A DNA stretch of 64,000 bases from UBA11591 sp040220895 (GTDB taxonomy: Bacteria; Bacteroidota; Bacteroidia; Flavobacteriales_E; Vicingaceae), in the NCBI GenBank assembly GCA_040220895.1, contig JAVJVY010000022.1, positions 62,001-126,000 of the forward strand, read 5' to 3'. The position numbers and the translations under genes were made by a program. Below the pieces are notes generated by a model. That model did not search any database. It had not been told where the DNA came from and saw only the letters and a list, made by a program, of their open reading frames with translations. Of this stretch, positions 18,573 through 27,325 are shown piece after piece; the stretch's first letter is position 1; every line of letters starts with the position of its first letter.

Positions 18573-19397
18573 TCAAAGGAGACCAAACAACCTCAATTCC
18601 TTTTCCATGGCTGCCTGGAGTTCGCCTGCCGCTTGCCGAGCTGCTTTCGCAAAGTCATTTCCATGACCGCTATAAATAATGCCCCTTGAACTGTTGACCA
18701 ATAAAGAGACATCTGAATTCAGGCCGTTTTCACAAATACTATGTAAATCACCCCCCTGTGCTCCAACTCCCGGAACCAGCAGAAAATGATCCGGAACCAT
18801 TGCGCGTATGTTTTTGAAATACTCCCCTTTTGTCGCTCCTGCCACAAACATGGTATTATCCCTTGTTCCCCAGGAAGCAACTCGTTCCAATACCAGTTCA
18901 TATAAGGCCCGACCATTCTCACCAACCTGCTGTAATTGAAAGTCTTCAGCCCCTTTATTTGAGGTGAGTGCAAGGACAATGGCCCACTTATCCTTGAAGT
19001 CCAGAAATGGACGGATAGAATCCTCTCCCATGTAAGGTGATAGTGTAATGGCATCTGAATTATAGGTTTCAAAAAATGCCTTGGCATACATGGTAGAAGT
19101 ATTTCCTATATCTCCTCTCTTTGCATCGGCAATCACAAAATGCTCATCGGGAATATACTCCAGGGTTCGCCTCATGGCTTCCAATCCCTCGATACCTAAA
19201 AACTCATAAAATGCCACATTCACTTTAAATGAAACACACAGGTCTTGGGTGGCGTCAATAATGGCCTTGTTAAATTCAAAAATAGGATCGCTTGAACCTC
19301 TCAAAGACTCAGGTATCTTGGTTAGATCCGTGTCAAGACCCACACACAAGAAAGAAGCCTTTGATCTGACTTGCTCAATGATTTCGGCTCGTGTCAT
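18573..19397 (-). CDS. pyrF: Orotidine 5'-phosphate decarboxylase
   Basis: Last step of de novo UMP synthesis, decarboxylating OMP. The 274 residues fit the longer subfamily (type 2). The catalytic Asp/Lys array is visible in VIADAKRGDIGNT (about 89-101), preceded by CVSFKVNVAFYE, with the phosphate-binding VPGVGAQGGD near 212-221. Its ATG overlaps the prfA stop by 4 bp (ATGA type), so prfA and pyrF are translationally coupled. A 105-bp AT-rich gap without features follows before the PspC gene. Confidence 0.95.
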   Translation of the reverse strand: MTRAEIIEQVRSKASFLCVGLDTDLTKIPESLRGSSDPIFEFNKAIIDATQDLCVSFKVNVAFYEFLGIEGLEAMRRTLEYIPDEHFVIADAKRGDIGNTSTMYAKAFFETYNSDAITLSPYMGEDSIRPFLDFKDKWAIVLALTSNKGAEDFQLQQVGENGRALYELVLERVASWGTRDNTMFVAGATKGEYFKNIRAMVPDHFLLVPGVGAQGGDLHSICENGLNSDVSLLVNSSRGIIYSGHGNDFAKAARQAAGELQAAMEKELRLFGLL

Positions 19398-20476
19398 AAG
19401 CTTTCTCCGGCTTTCATTTTTTCGGCGTTTTCCGCTACTTGTAAAGAATCTATGATCTCGGCTATATCACCATTCATGACATTGGAAAGGTTGTAAAGGG
19501 TTAGATTAATCCGGTGATCCGTAACCCTTCCCTGAGGGTAATTATAGGTTCTGATCTTGGCTGACCGATCGCCGGTGCTGACCATTGTTTTTCGTTTTTT
19601 TGATATTTCTTCCAGGTGTTTTTGCAGTTCCATTTCATATATTCTGGAACGAAGCACACTCAGGGCCTTATCGTAATTCTTAAGTTTTGATTTTTGGTCT
19701 TGACATTGGGCCACAATACCTGTCGGGATGTGTGTTATTCTTATGGCCGAATAAGTAGTATTGACACTTTGGCCTCCCGGACCGCTTGAGCAATAAGAAT
19801 CCACTCTAAGATCGGATTCTTTGACATCAACGTCAAATTCCTCGGCCTCTGGCAGCACGGCCACACTGGCGGCCGAAGTATGAACCCGTCCCTGAGTTTC
19901 AGTTTGTGGCACACGCTGTACTCGGTGAACCCCTGATTCGTATTTCATCGTACCATAGGTATCCTTGCCATTGACATTGAAAATGATTTCCTTGAATCCT
20001 CCCGAAGTGCCTTCCGTTTGGTCGACCAGGTCTATTTTCCAACCGCGATTCTCACAATACCTGACATACATTCGGTATAGATCGCCCGCAAAAATACTGG
20101 CCTCGTCTCCCCCTGTCCCGGCTCGTATTTCAACCACACAATTCTTCGCGTCTTCCGGGTCTTTAGGTATTAACAATACCTTGATCTTAGCTTCAATTTT
20201 CTCGCGCCTGTCATTCAATTCATCCAATTCAATTTTGGCCATTTCCCGAAACTCGTCGTCTTTTTCATCGTGCAAGATTTGCCTGGACGAGTCTTGATTC
20301 TCTAAAATATTCTTGTATTCATGATAGACCTCTATCATTTCTTCAAGATCTTTGTATTCCTTGTTTAATTTGATGTATCGATCCATGTCTGAAATGATCT
20401 CAGGATCGTTGATCATGGTGGCAACATTGTCGAATCGTATCTTGATGTCCTCGAGTTTTGTCAGCAGATCACTCAT
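19394..20476 (-). CDS. prfA: Peptide chain release factor 1
   Basis: Recognises UAA and UAG stop codons and triggers peptide release. From the ATG at 20476 the protein has 360 residues, exactly the family norm; an in-frame extension to 20539 exists but runs inside purM and is rejected. The stop-codon recognition loop carries the RF1-type P-x-T (RVPQTETQGRVHTSA), and the catalytic GGQ is in SSGPGGQSVNTTYSA. The start codon overlaps the end of purM by 8 bp, and the gene end overlaps pyrF by 4 bp. The three form a compact unit. Confidence 0.96.
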   Translation of the reverse strand: MSDLLTKLEDIKIRFDNVATMINDPEIISDMDRYIKLNKEYKDLEEMIEVYHEYKNILENQDSSRQILHDEKDDEFREMAKIELDELNDRREKIEAKIKVLLIPKDPEDAKNCVVEIRAGTGGDEASIFAGDLYRMYVRYCENRGWKIDLVDQTEGTSGGFKEIIFNVNGKDTYGTMKYESGVHRVQRVPQTETQGRVHTSAASVAVLPEAEEFDVDVKESDLRVDSYCSSGPGGQSVNTTYSAIRITHIPTGIVAQCQDQKSKLKNYDKALSVLRSRIYEMELQKHLEEISKKRKTMVSTGDRSAKIRTYNYPQGRVTDHRINLTLYNLSNVMNGDIAEIIDSLQVAENAEKMKAGESL

Positions 20477-21647
20477 GGATGTAATTAAAAGTTCCTTTGT
20501 CAGATTGTATTGTAAGGCTTTTACCGTCCCCTTTTTCAACCCGGCCTACTACCTTGGCATCGACATTGAATGATTGGCTTAATTTGATCAGTTCTGATGC
20601 ATAGGCTTCGGGCAGGTACACCTCCATGCGATGCCCCATATTGAATACCTGGTACATCTCTTTCCAGTCTGTCCCTGATTCTGACTGTATAAGGTCAAAT
20701 AATGGTGGACAGGGAAAAAGATCATCTTTAATCACATGGCTATCGGGGGAGGTGAAATGCAACACTTTTGTTTGGGCTCCACCACTGCAATGGACAATTG
20801 CCGAGACTTCAGACCGATGCTCCTTTAAAAAATTGTGAATGATAGGGGCGTAGGTGCGCGTTGGTGAGAGTACTAATTTTCCAGCATCTGTTCCAAGACC
20901 TTCCATTTTATCCGTCAGTGATTTGCTACCAGAATAAACCAGGTCATCATCCAATGAGGGGTCAAAACTCTCTGGGAACTTTTTTGCTAATAACTTTTGA
21001 AAAACATCGTGCCGTGCCGAGGTCAAGCCATTGCTCCCCATGCCTCCGTTGTAAGACGATTCGTAGGTTGCCTGACCCGTGCTGGAAAGGCCAACAATGA
21101 CATCACCCGGATTGATTTTGGCTTCAATAACTTCTGTTCTTCTCATTCTTGCTACAACAGTAGAATCGACAATGATCGTCCTTACGAGGTCACCAACATC
21201 GGCAGTTTCACCTCCGGTGCTGTGTATGTCAATCCCCAATTCCCTCAACTCACTCAATAGATCTTCAGTTCCGTTGATTAGCGCACTGATAACATCGCCG
21301 GGGATAAGTCCTTTATTCCGGCCAATGGTGCTCGATAGTAGTATTCCTGAAGTAACTCCCACACATATGAGGTCATCGAGGTTCATGACCAAAGCGTCTT
21401 GCGCAATGCCTTTCCAGACGGTCAAGTCTCCGGTTTCACGCCAATACATGTAAGCAAGTGAAGATTTTGTTCCAGCACCATCCGCGTGCATTACAACACA
21501 ATGATCTTTTGAATTGCCAAGAAAATCCGGAACAACTTTGCAAAAGGAATTTGGGAACAGCCCCTTATCTAGGTTCTTGATGGCGTTATGAACATCTTCT
21601 TTGGATGCCGATACACCTCGTTTATGGTACCTGTCCGAAACTTTCAT
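20469..21647 (-). CDS. purM: Phosphoribosylformylglycinamidine cyclo-ligase (AIR synthetase)
   Basis: Fifth step of purine synthesis: ATP-dependent closure of FGAM to AIR. The 392 residues match the longer Bacteroidota form. Motifs are VVMHADGAGTKSSLAYMYW (about 51-69), AQDALVMNLDDLICVG, HSTGGETADVGDLVRTI and the C-terminal VFNMGHRMEVYLP. A perfect hairpin lies 4 bases upstream of the ATG. It is probably cotranscribed with prfA and pyrF downstream. Confidence 0.92.
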   Translation of the reverse strand: MKVSDRYHKRGVSASKEDVHNAIKNLDKGLFPNSFCKVVPDFLGNSKDHCVVMHADGAGTKSSLAYMYWRETGDLTVWKGIAQDALVMNLDDLICVGVTSGILLSSTIGRNKGLIPGDVISALINGTEDLLSELRELGIDIHSTGGETADVGDLVRTIIVDSTVVARMRRTEVIEAKINPGDVIVGLSSTGQATYESSYNGGMGSNGLTSARHDVFQKLLAKKFPESFDPSLDDDLVYSGSKSLTDKMEGLGTDAGKLVLSPTRTYAPIIHNFLKEHRSEVSAIVHCSGGAQTKVLHFTSPDSHVIKDDLFPCPPLFDLIQSESGTDWKEMYQVFNMGHRMEVYLPEAYASELIKLSQSFNVDAKVVGRVEKGDGKSLTIQSDKGTFNYIHE

Positions 21648-21651
21648 GATT

Positions 21652-21666
21652 CACGGCATTGCCGTG
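21652..21666 (-). promoter_or_regulatory. Perfect hairpin just before the purM start codon
   Basis: CACGGC (21652-21657), 3-base loop, GCCGTG (21661-21666). It lies in the 37-bp gap between the OmpA/TPR gene and purM and ends 4 bases before the purM ATG. No U-run follows, so a terminator is unlikely; it may shape purM initiation or the end of the upstream message. Confidence 0.4.
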
Positions 21667-21684
21667 TATATATTGTGAATACCG

Positions 21685-23637
21685 CTATTTCGGGATGAAA
21701 TCGTCCCGCAATACACTGAATTCCACCCTCCTGTTTTGTTGATGGGCGGCCTCTTTTTCTTCGGTGGATTTCAATTTTGCGATCTGAGAATCTGTGATTT
21801 TCGGACGCGATTCACCATAACCCTTTGCTATCATGCGATCCCTGTCGATCCCTCTTTCGATGAGATAATCCACGCAAGACTGAGCACGTTTTTGGGAAAG
21901 TACCAGGTTTCGCTGATCACTGTCCCTTGAATCGGTGTGAGCCGCAAGCTCAATGACAATCGTGGGGTTGTCAATCAGGATGTCAAAAAGGAAACTAAGC
22001 GAATCTTTAGATTGAGGTAAGAGATCCCATTTGGCAAGTTCAAAGAGGATTTCAGGAAGTTTGATAGGCTTATCGACGGGTACCAATCTGTATTCGTGGT
22101 AAAAAACCTTAGATTCCTCTTCTCCGACCGTTGTTTCATTTCCTTTGGCATTTAGATATTCGGCAGCAGCAACCATTAACGTATAAGATGTGTTCTCATT
22201 GATGTATCGTCCTGAGCCTTTATCCGCGAACTGGAATTCTCCTTTATCGTCTGTTATTACTTGAGCAGTTGCTCCATCCGTTCCTTTCAAATCTATGGTG
22301 GCATTAGCAATTGGATCTCCAGTTTCCTTGTTGGTCACAATGCCTTCAAGCGCGAAAACAAGCGGTGGCATAAAAAATTCCCAGATATCGGTCTCACCTA
22401 CTCCTCCTTCTCTGTCTGAGGAAAGATAACCGCGATTCTTCTGGCCGTCGTAAACGATTCCAAAATCATTCGCTGAAGAATTGATGGGATATTGAAGATT
22501 TTCAGGGTTTCCCCATTTGTTCTCACCGACCAATTCCGCCTTGAATATATCCAAGCCTCCCATTCCGATATGTCCGGTGGAAGAAAAATACAGGTGGCCT
22601 GCAAAGTTGATGGAAGGAAATAGTTCGTGGCCTTCGGTATTGATCGAAGCTCCCAGATTGATGGGTTCCGACCAGATACCCTTACCCTTATTGACGATGT
22701 ACCAGAGGTCTTTACCACCATATCCTCCGGGCATGTCAGATGCGAACACCAGAATTTTATCATCATTAGACATGGCGGGTTGCCCAACGGTATTGGTGTC
22801 GGCCGTAATCGGTATTAGTTCTGCTTCACCCCAATTTTGTCCTGCTTTTTTAGACCAGTAGAGCTGACATCCAAAAACACCGTCCTTTCCATAAGGGCAT
22901 CTGGTAAAATAGAGCGTATTTCGTCTTTCATTTACGCATGCAGAACCTTCACTCTCGATGGTATTAACTGTTTCACTGATGGGTTTGGGCTCGCTCCACT
23001 TCCCTTTTCGATCACGTGTGGTTTCGTATAGGTCTGGCATGCTCTGACCGGTTCTTTCGTGAATGATGTTACCGGTGGACCCTTCACGTGATGAAGTAAA
23101 AACCATTACATCGTTTTTCTTGTCAATGAACAACGGAGAAAAGTCGTCGTATTCTGAATTTATGATCGGAGCATTCTCTACCTCAAATCGAGTCGGATTT
23201 TTGATCCATTCCTGAGTCATTTCAACAGACTTCAGCCCATCCTTCCCCTTTTTATCGTTTGGGTTTTTCTCAAGGTACCTCTTGTACTCTTCTGCCGCAT
23301 CCTCGAATTTGCCGTTGAATTTTTTCGATTCTGCAAGATAATACTGTGCAATTGGATCAGAATAATTCGCCTTAACAGCTTTAGAATACCACACCTCGGC
23401 CTGTTTTGGATTGTCGGCTAGTCGGTAGCATTCGGCAATACGAAATATTACAAAAGCCTTCTCTTCCTTTTCTTTGGTTTGAGTATAGGCCTTTTTATAG
23501 ATATCAATAGCCTCGTAATACCTTTCTTGTGCAAAGACATTGCCGGCTTCAGATAAATAATCCTTTTGAGCAAAGGCCATAGAAGCCAAAACCATAAAAA
23601 GCAAGGTAATGCAGGTCCGTAAAATCCTCATAATCAT
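21685..23637 (-). CDS. OmpA-family envelope protein with TPR, PD40 and carboxypeptidase-regulatory-like domains
   Basis: 650 residues. Signal peptide at 1-23 (ending SMAFAQ). TPR units at about 26-150 (GNVFAQERYYEAIDIYKKA). PD40 beta-propeller-type repeats at about 165-415 (FSPLFIDKKNDVMVFTSSREG, LFPSINFAGHLYFSSTG). A CarboxypepD_reg-like beta domain lies at about 430-520. The peptidoglycan-binding OmpA domain at about 545-645 has AHTDSRDSDQRNLVLSQKRA. This domain order is widespread in Bacteroidota and is also that of T9SS-linked PorE/SprF-neighbour proteins; no porP/sprF gene is adjacent, so a T9SS role is only possible. It likely anchors the outer membrane to peptidoglycan. Confidence 0.88.
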   Translation of the reverse strand: MIMRILRTCITLLFMVLASMAFAQKDYLSEAGNVFAQERYYEAIDIYKKAYTQTKEKEEKAFVIFRIAECYRLADNPKQAEVWYSKAVKANYSDPIAQYYLAESKKFNGKFEDAAEEYKRYLEKNPNDKKGKDGLKSVEMTQEWIKNPTRFEVENAPIINSEYDDFSPLFIDKKNDVMVFTSSREGSTGNIIHERTGQSMPDLYETTRDRKGKWSEPKPISETVNTIESEGSACVNERRNTLYFTRCPYGKDGVFGCQLYWSKKAGQNWGEAELIPITADTNTVGQPAMSNDDKILVFASDMPGGYGGKDLWYIVNKGKGIWSEPINLGASINTEGHELFPSINFAGHLYFSSTGHIGMGGLDIFKAELVGENKWGNPENLQYPINSSANDFGIVYDGQKNRGYLSSDREGGVGETDIWEFFMPPLVFALEGIVTNKETGDPIANATIDLKGTDGATAQVITDDKGEFQFADKGSGRYINENTSYTLMVAAAEYLNAKGNETTVGEEESKVFYHEYRLVPVDKPIKLPEILFELAKWDLLPQSKDSLSFLFDILIDNPTIVIELAAHTDSRDSDQRNLVLSQKRAQSCVDYLIERGIDRDRMIAKGYGESRPKITDSQIAKLKSTEEKEAAHQQNRRVEFSVLRDDFIPK

Positions 23638-23764
23638 CTTAATAAAAAGGGCTCTTTTTGAATGGCTGCTAATGTAATCAAACTTTTTTAAATATTCAAA
23701 GCCTCAAACAATGATCAAAACTTCCTGTATTTCAATCATAACAAGCCTTTCAGCAGAGTAATTC

Positions 23765-25954
23765 CTACTTCGTAAAGAGCACTTCTCGCAATTTTGGAAG
23801 TGGCCACAATTCGTCGTCGATCAACATTTCAAGTTTATCGACATGGTATTTGATGGATTCAAAATGAGGCCTGACAGTATCGCAGTAAAAGATGGCTTTC
23901 TCGAGTGGTTCTGCAATTTTATTACCCTTTTTCCTGGACTCTATCATCTGATCAACATTGCTTTTTATTCCATTGATGTGTTTGGATGATTCGATTAAGA
24001 TTTTTAACTGGGTTTCCGTGGCTTCATCAGCTTCTTTTTTTCCGAATATTTCACGCATACCTTTTACATTTTGAATGAGCCTGTTTTGATATTCAATGGC
24101 TGTCGGGATGATATGGTTCTGAGAAACATCACCAATTGCCCTTGACTCGATCTGGATTTTCAAGGTGTAATTTTCCAACTCGATTTCATGCCGGGCATCC
24201 AACTCGGAAGACGAAAGGACATCGAGTTCTTCGAATAATGATTTGGTCGATTTGTCAATGAGCACTCCCAAGGCCCTCGGGGTGTCTTTTATATTGTTCA
24301 AGCCCCGTTTCTTGGCTTCAGTTACCCATTTTTCGCTATAACCATTTCCTTCAAATCGAATGTTCTTTGACTTGACGATCAATTCGCGAATTTCTCTCAG
24401 TATGGCTTCATCCTTCTTAATCCCTTTACGAATCAAGGCATCTACATTGGTCTTAAATTCTCTTAATTGCTTGGCAACGGCAACGTTTATGGCTATCATG
24501 GGAGTGGCGCAATTTGCTGAACTACCCACGGCCCTAAATTCAAATTTATTACCGGTAAAGGCAAAAGGTGATGTACGGTTTCTGTCGGTATTGTCGAGTA
24601 ATATCTCCGGAATCTTTCCAATGGACAGTTTTAGCTCGGTCTTTTCTTCAGATGTCAGTTTTTTATTGCCGATCGAATTTTCGATGGCATCCAACATATC
24701 TGTGAGCTGAGACCCGATGAATACCGAAATAATTGCAGGCGGTGCCTCATTGGCGCCAAGGCGGTGATCATTTCCGGCTGAAGCGATGCTAGCACGTATG
24801 AGGTCGCTGTAGCGGTAAACTGCTGCGATTGTATTAACAAAAAAAGCAAGAAACCGCAAGTTGGTCTTTGGGTTTTTACCGGGACTCAAAAGATTAACGC
24901 CCGTGTTCGTTCCCAGGGACCAGTTATTGTGCTTGCCCGAACCGTTCAAACCCGGATACGGTTTTTCGTGCAGAAGCACTTTAAAATTATGATTTACAGC
25001 AATCTTTTCCAACAGATCCATCAAAAGTAAATTGTGATCGTTGGCAAGATTAGCTTCTTCGAATACGGGAGCCACTTCGTATTGATTTGGGGCAACTTCA
25101 TTATGCCTGGTGGTCACCGGAATTCCCAATTCCAGTGCCTGGTTTTCAAAATCCCTCATGAAGGCGGTAACCCGCTCAGGAATTGTACCAAAATAATGGT
25201 CGTCAAGCTGTTGACCTTTGGCGGGTGTGTGACCAAATAGAGCCCGGCCTGTCATCATGATGTCTGGTCTGGCATTGTAAAGGGCCGTATCTATTAAGAA
25301 ATACTCTTGTTCCCAACCAAGGGTTGCACTTACCTTTGTCACGTTTTTATCAAAGTATTGGCAAACATCGGTCGCTGCCTTGTCAATGGCATTCAGCGCT
25401 TTGAGCAAGGGCATTTTATTGTCGAGCGCGTGTCCGGTATAGGAAATAAATATGGTGGGTATGCAAAGGGTTTTTCCTATGACAAAAGCAGGAGAAGACG
25501 GATCCCAAGCCGTGTATCCCCTTGCTTCAAATGTGTTCCGAATTCCACCACTTGGAAAACTCGAGGCATCCGGTTCTTGCTGAACCAGCATTCTCCCATC
25601 GAATCGCTCTATGGCCCTTCCACCTTCAATTGGTTCGAAAAAAGCATCGTGCTTTTCTGCTGTCGATCCCGTTAATGGCTGGAACCAATGGGTATAATGG
25701 GTTGCGCCTTTGGTTGCAGCCCAGTCCTTCATGCCGGCTGCAACCGCATTTGCCATTCTTCTTTCTATGCGCTCCCCACCGATCATAGCGGAAACAACGC
25801 TCTCGTAGGCATCCTTGCTCAGGTATTCCTGCATGGCATGATCATTAAAGACCTTACTGCCATAGAAATCAGAAATTTTTGCGGAGGGTGGGGTGACGTG
25901 ATTGGCCTTTCGATGTACAACATCTTCAAGGGCAGCAAAGCGAAAAACAGCCAT
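23765..25954 (-). CDS. glnN: Glutamine synthetase type III
   Basis: ATP-dependent synthesis of glutamine from glutamate and ammonia. At 729 residues it is GSIII-sized rather than the 450 residues of GSI. Signature segments are THYTHWFQPLTGSTAEKHD (about 81-99), LGWEQEYFLID (about 218), RHNEVAPNQYEVAPVFEEAN (about 287-306), HEKPYPGLNGSGKHNNWS (about 342) and NRTSPFAFTGNKFEFRAVGS. A -7 box TACATTTG lies at 25989-25982, and a G-run dyad at 25999-26047 lies just upstream of it. It is probably a monocistronic, nitrogen-responsive gene; regulation is inferred. Confidence 0.94.
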   Translation of the reverse strand: MAVFRFAALEDVVHRKANHVTPPSAKISDFYGSKVFNDHAMQEYLSKDAYESVVSAMIGGERIERRMANAVAAGMKDWAATKGATHYTHWFQPLTGSTAEKHDAFFEPIEGGRAIERFDGRMLVQQEPDASSFPSGGIRNTFEARGYTAWDPSSPAFVIGKTLCIPTIFISYTGHALDNKMPLLKALNAIDKAATDVCQYFDKNVTKVSATLGWEQEYFLIDTALYNARPDIMMTGRALFGHTPAKGQQLDDHYFGTIPERVTAFMRDFENQALELGIPVTTRHNEVAPNQYEVAPVFEEANLANDHNLLLMDLLEKIAVNHNFKVLLHEKPYPGLNGSGKHNNWSLGTNTGVNLLSPGKNPKTNLRFLAFFVNTIAAVYRYSDLIRASIASAGNDHRLGANEAPPAIISVFIGSQLTDMLDAIENSIGNKKLTSEEKTELKLSIGKIPEILLDNTDRNRTSPFAFTGNKFEFRAVGSSANCATPMIAINVAVAKQLREFKTNVDALIRKGIKKDEAILREIRELIVKSKNIRFEGNGYSEKWVTEAKKRGLNNIKDTPRALGVLIDKSTKSLFEELDVLSSSELDARHEIELENYTLKIQIESRAIGDVSQNHIIPTAIEYQNRLIQNVKGMREIFGKKEADEATETQLKILIESSKHINGIKSNVDQMIESRKKGNKIAEPLEKAIFYCDTVRPHFESIKYHVDKLEMLIDDELWPLPKLREVLFTK

Positions 25955-25981
25955 GATTTAAGTTTATTTATAATTTCATGG

Positions 25982-26047
25982 CAAATGTATTTCTATTTTA
26001 GGGGGGGTACCATTTATTTTTACTCTTTTTTTCAACACACCCCCCTA
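25982..26047 (-). promoter_or_regulatory. Candidate glnN promoter region with G-run dyad
   Basis: A TACATTTG -7 box lies at 25989-25982 on the minus strand, without a clear -33 TTG. Directly upstream, TAGGGGGGGTA (25999-26009) faces ACCCCCCTA (26039-26047), an inverted repeat separated by an A/T-rich stretch of about 30 bases. It could be an activator site or the end-of-transcript hairpin of the upstream exchanger gene. Confidence 0.35.
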
Positions 26048-26072
26048 TTTTTTCAACTTTTACATAAACATT

Positions 26073-27017
26073 TTAAGAAATAAGAACGAAATGAATGTAA
26101 ATAACATAAAACGCCAATAGTAAGAAGCCCTCTAGCCGTGTTATTTTAAATCGAATCAACATCATTGGAAAGATGATAACTGATACTGCCAACATCCAAT
26201 AAAAGTCAAAATGGATGATGTCATAATTTATTGGAATCTCTTTTACCATGGCCGTAATGCCTAAGATGGCCAACAAATTAAAAATATTGGAACCAATAAG
26301 ATTTCCAATGCCAATATCGGCTTGATGGCGAAATGCAGCCACAAGTGATGTGATCAACTCGGGAAGGCTGGTTCCCAACGCTACCAAAGTCAGGCCTATT
26401 ATGCGCTCGGAAATACCAAAATTCAAGGCCAGTTCGCTGGCGCCCTCAAGAAAAAGATCGGCACCATAAATAAGACCCAAACAGCCCAAAGCAATAAAAG
26501 CGAGATCCTTCAGGTATGAGATGGGATGTGTCCTTGAATAGGTCTGTCCGCTCTCAACATCCTCGATTTTTTTCTTTTTCCTCGATCGCCAGATCAACCA
26601 TGTGCCAAAAATCAATAGCGCCGAAAAAAGGATTGCCCCTTCCCAGAAACCTAAAATGCCGTTGAATATGCAAGCATAGAACAGCCCTGTGGCAATGATC
26701 ATCATCGGCCAGTCAATGGCTATAGAATCTCGGTTAACTCTAATTGGGAAAACAATCGCCGTTAAGCCAAGTATCAATGCAATGTTAGAAACATTCGAGC
26801 CCACAATAGCACCAATAGCTATGTCGGGCTTATCTTTTAAAGCGGCTTTTATTGCTACAAGTAATTCGGGTGCAGAAGTTCCGAATGACACAATGGTCAT
26901 ACCAATGACCAAGGTTGACACCCGCATTTTGATGGCCATGCTGACCGATCCCTTCACGAGTGATTCCCCACTCAGGATCAATATCGCAAGCCCTATGATA
27001 AGTTGAACGTATTCCAT
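26073..27017 (-). CDS. Calcium/sodium antiporter, CaCA family (YrbG-like)
   Basis: Inner-membrane cation exchanger of 314 residues. It has ten predicted helices in two inverted halves. The two alpha-repeat motifs are visible: SFGTSAPELLVAIKAA (about 46-61) and ALGTSLPELITSLVAA (about 212-227), both followed by a GNLIGSN/GAIVGSN segment. These are the Na+/Ca2+ exchanger ion-binding elements. It starts 8 bp after tatA, so the two are likely cotranscribed. The actual ions carried are not known. Confidence 0.9.
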   Translation of the reverse strand: MEYVQLIIGLAILILSGESLVKGSVSMAIKMRVSTLVIGMTIVSFGTSAPELLVAIKAALKDKPDIAIGAIVGSNVSNIALILGLTAIVFPIRVNRDSIAIDWPMMIIATGLFYACIFNGILGFWEGAILFSALLIFGTWLIWRSRKKKKIEDVESGQTYSRTHPISYLKDLAFIALGCLGLIYGADLFLEGASELALNFGISERIIGLTLVALGTSLPELITSLVAAFRHQADIGIGNLIGSNIFNLLAILGITAMVKEIPINYDIIHFDFYWMLAVSVIIFPMMLIRFKITRLEGFLLLAFYVIYIHFVLIS

Positions 27018-27025
27018 GAAGAGAA

Positions 27026-27277
27026 CTACTTCTGTTCCCCTGAAGAAGGCTTCTTGTCCTTGATCTCGTCTTCGATGACCTTGGAACTTTTGCGGATCTC
27101 TTGTTGAATCTCGCCGGTAGCATCCTTAAATTCTCTGATTCCCTTGCCCAATCCGCGCATTAATTCCGGAATTTTTTTGGAACCAAAGAAAATGATCACG
27201 ACCAGAACGATCATGAACAATTCAGGAGCACCAATATTGAAAAAAAGCAATTCCAGGGTCAACATGTCATTCTTCAA
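27026..27277 (-). CDS. tatA: Twin-arginine translocase subunit TatA/TatE
   Basis: Pore-forming component for export of folded proteins. The 83 residues show a membrane helix (about 13-30, GAPELFMIVLVVIIFFGSKK with the conserved FG), an amphipathic helix (KIPELMRGLGKGIREFKDA) and a charged acidic/basic tail. This is TatA organisation; TatB would be longer. No tatC gene is in the window. Confidence 0.88.
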   Translation of the reverse strand: MKNDMLTLELLFFNIGAPELFMIVLVVIIFFGSKKIPELMRGLGKGIREFKDATGEIQQEIRKSSKVIEDEIKDKKPSSGEQK

Positions 27278-27325
27278 TTTAATGTACCGAAGTTACAATA
27301 AAGCCCGGAAGCTAAAATAGTCAAC

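Noticed and set aside
19394..20539. Extended N-terminus of release factor 1 to 20539
   Set aside because: The extra 21 residues lie inside purM and exceed the family length; the start at 20476 gives the normal 360 residues.
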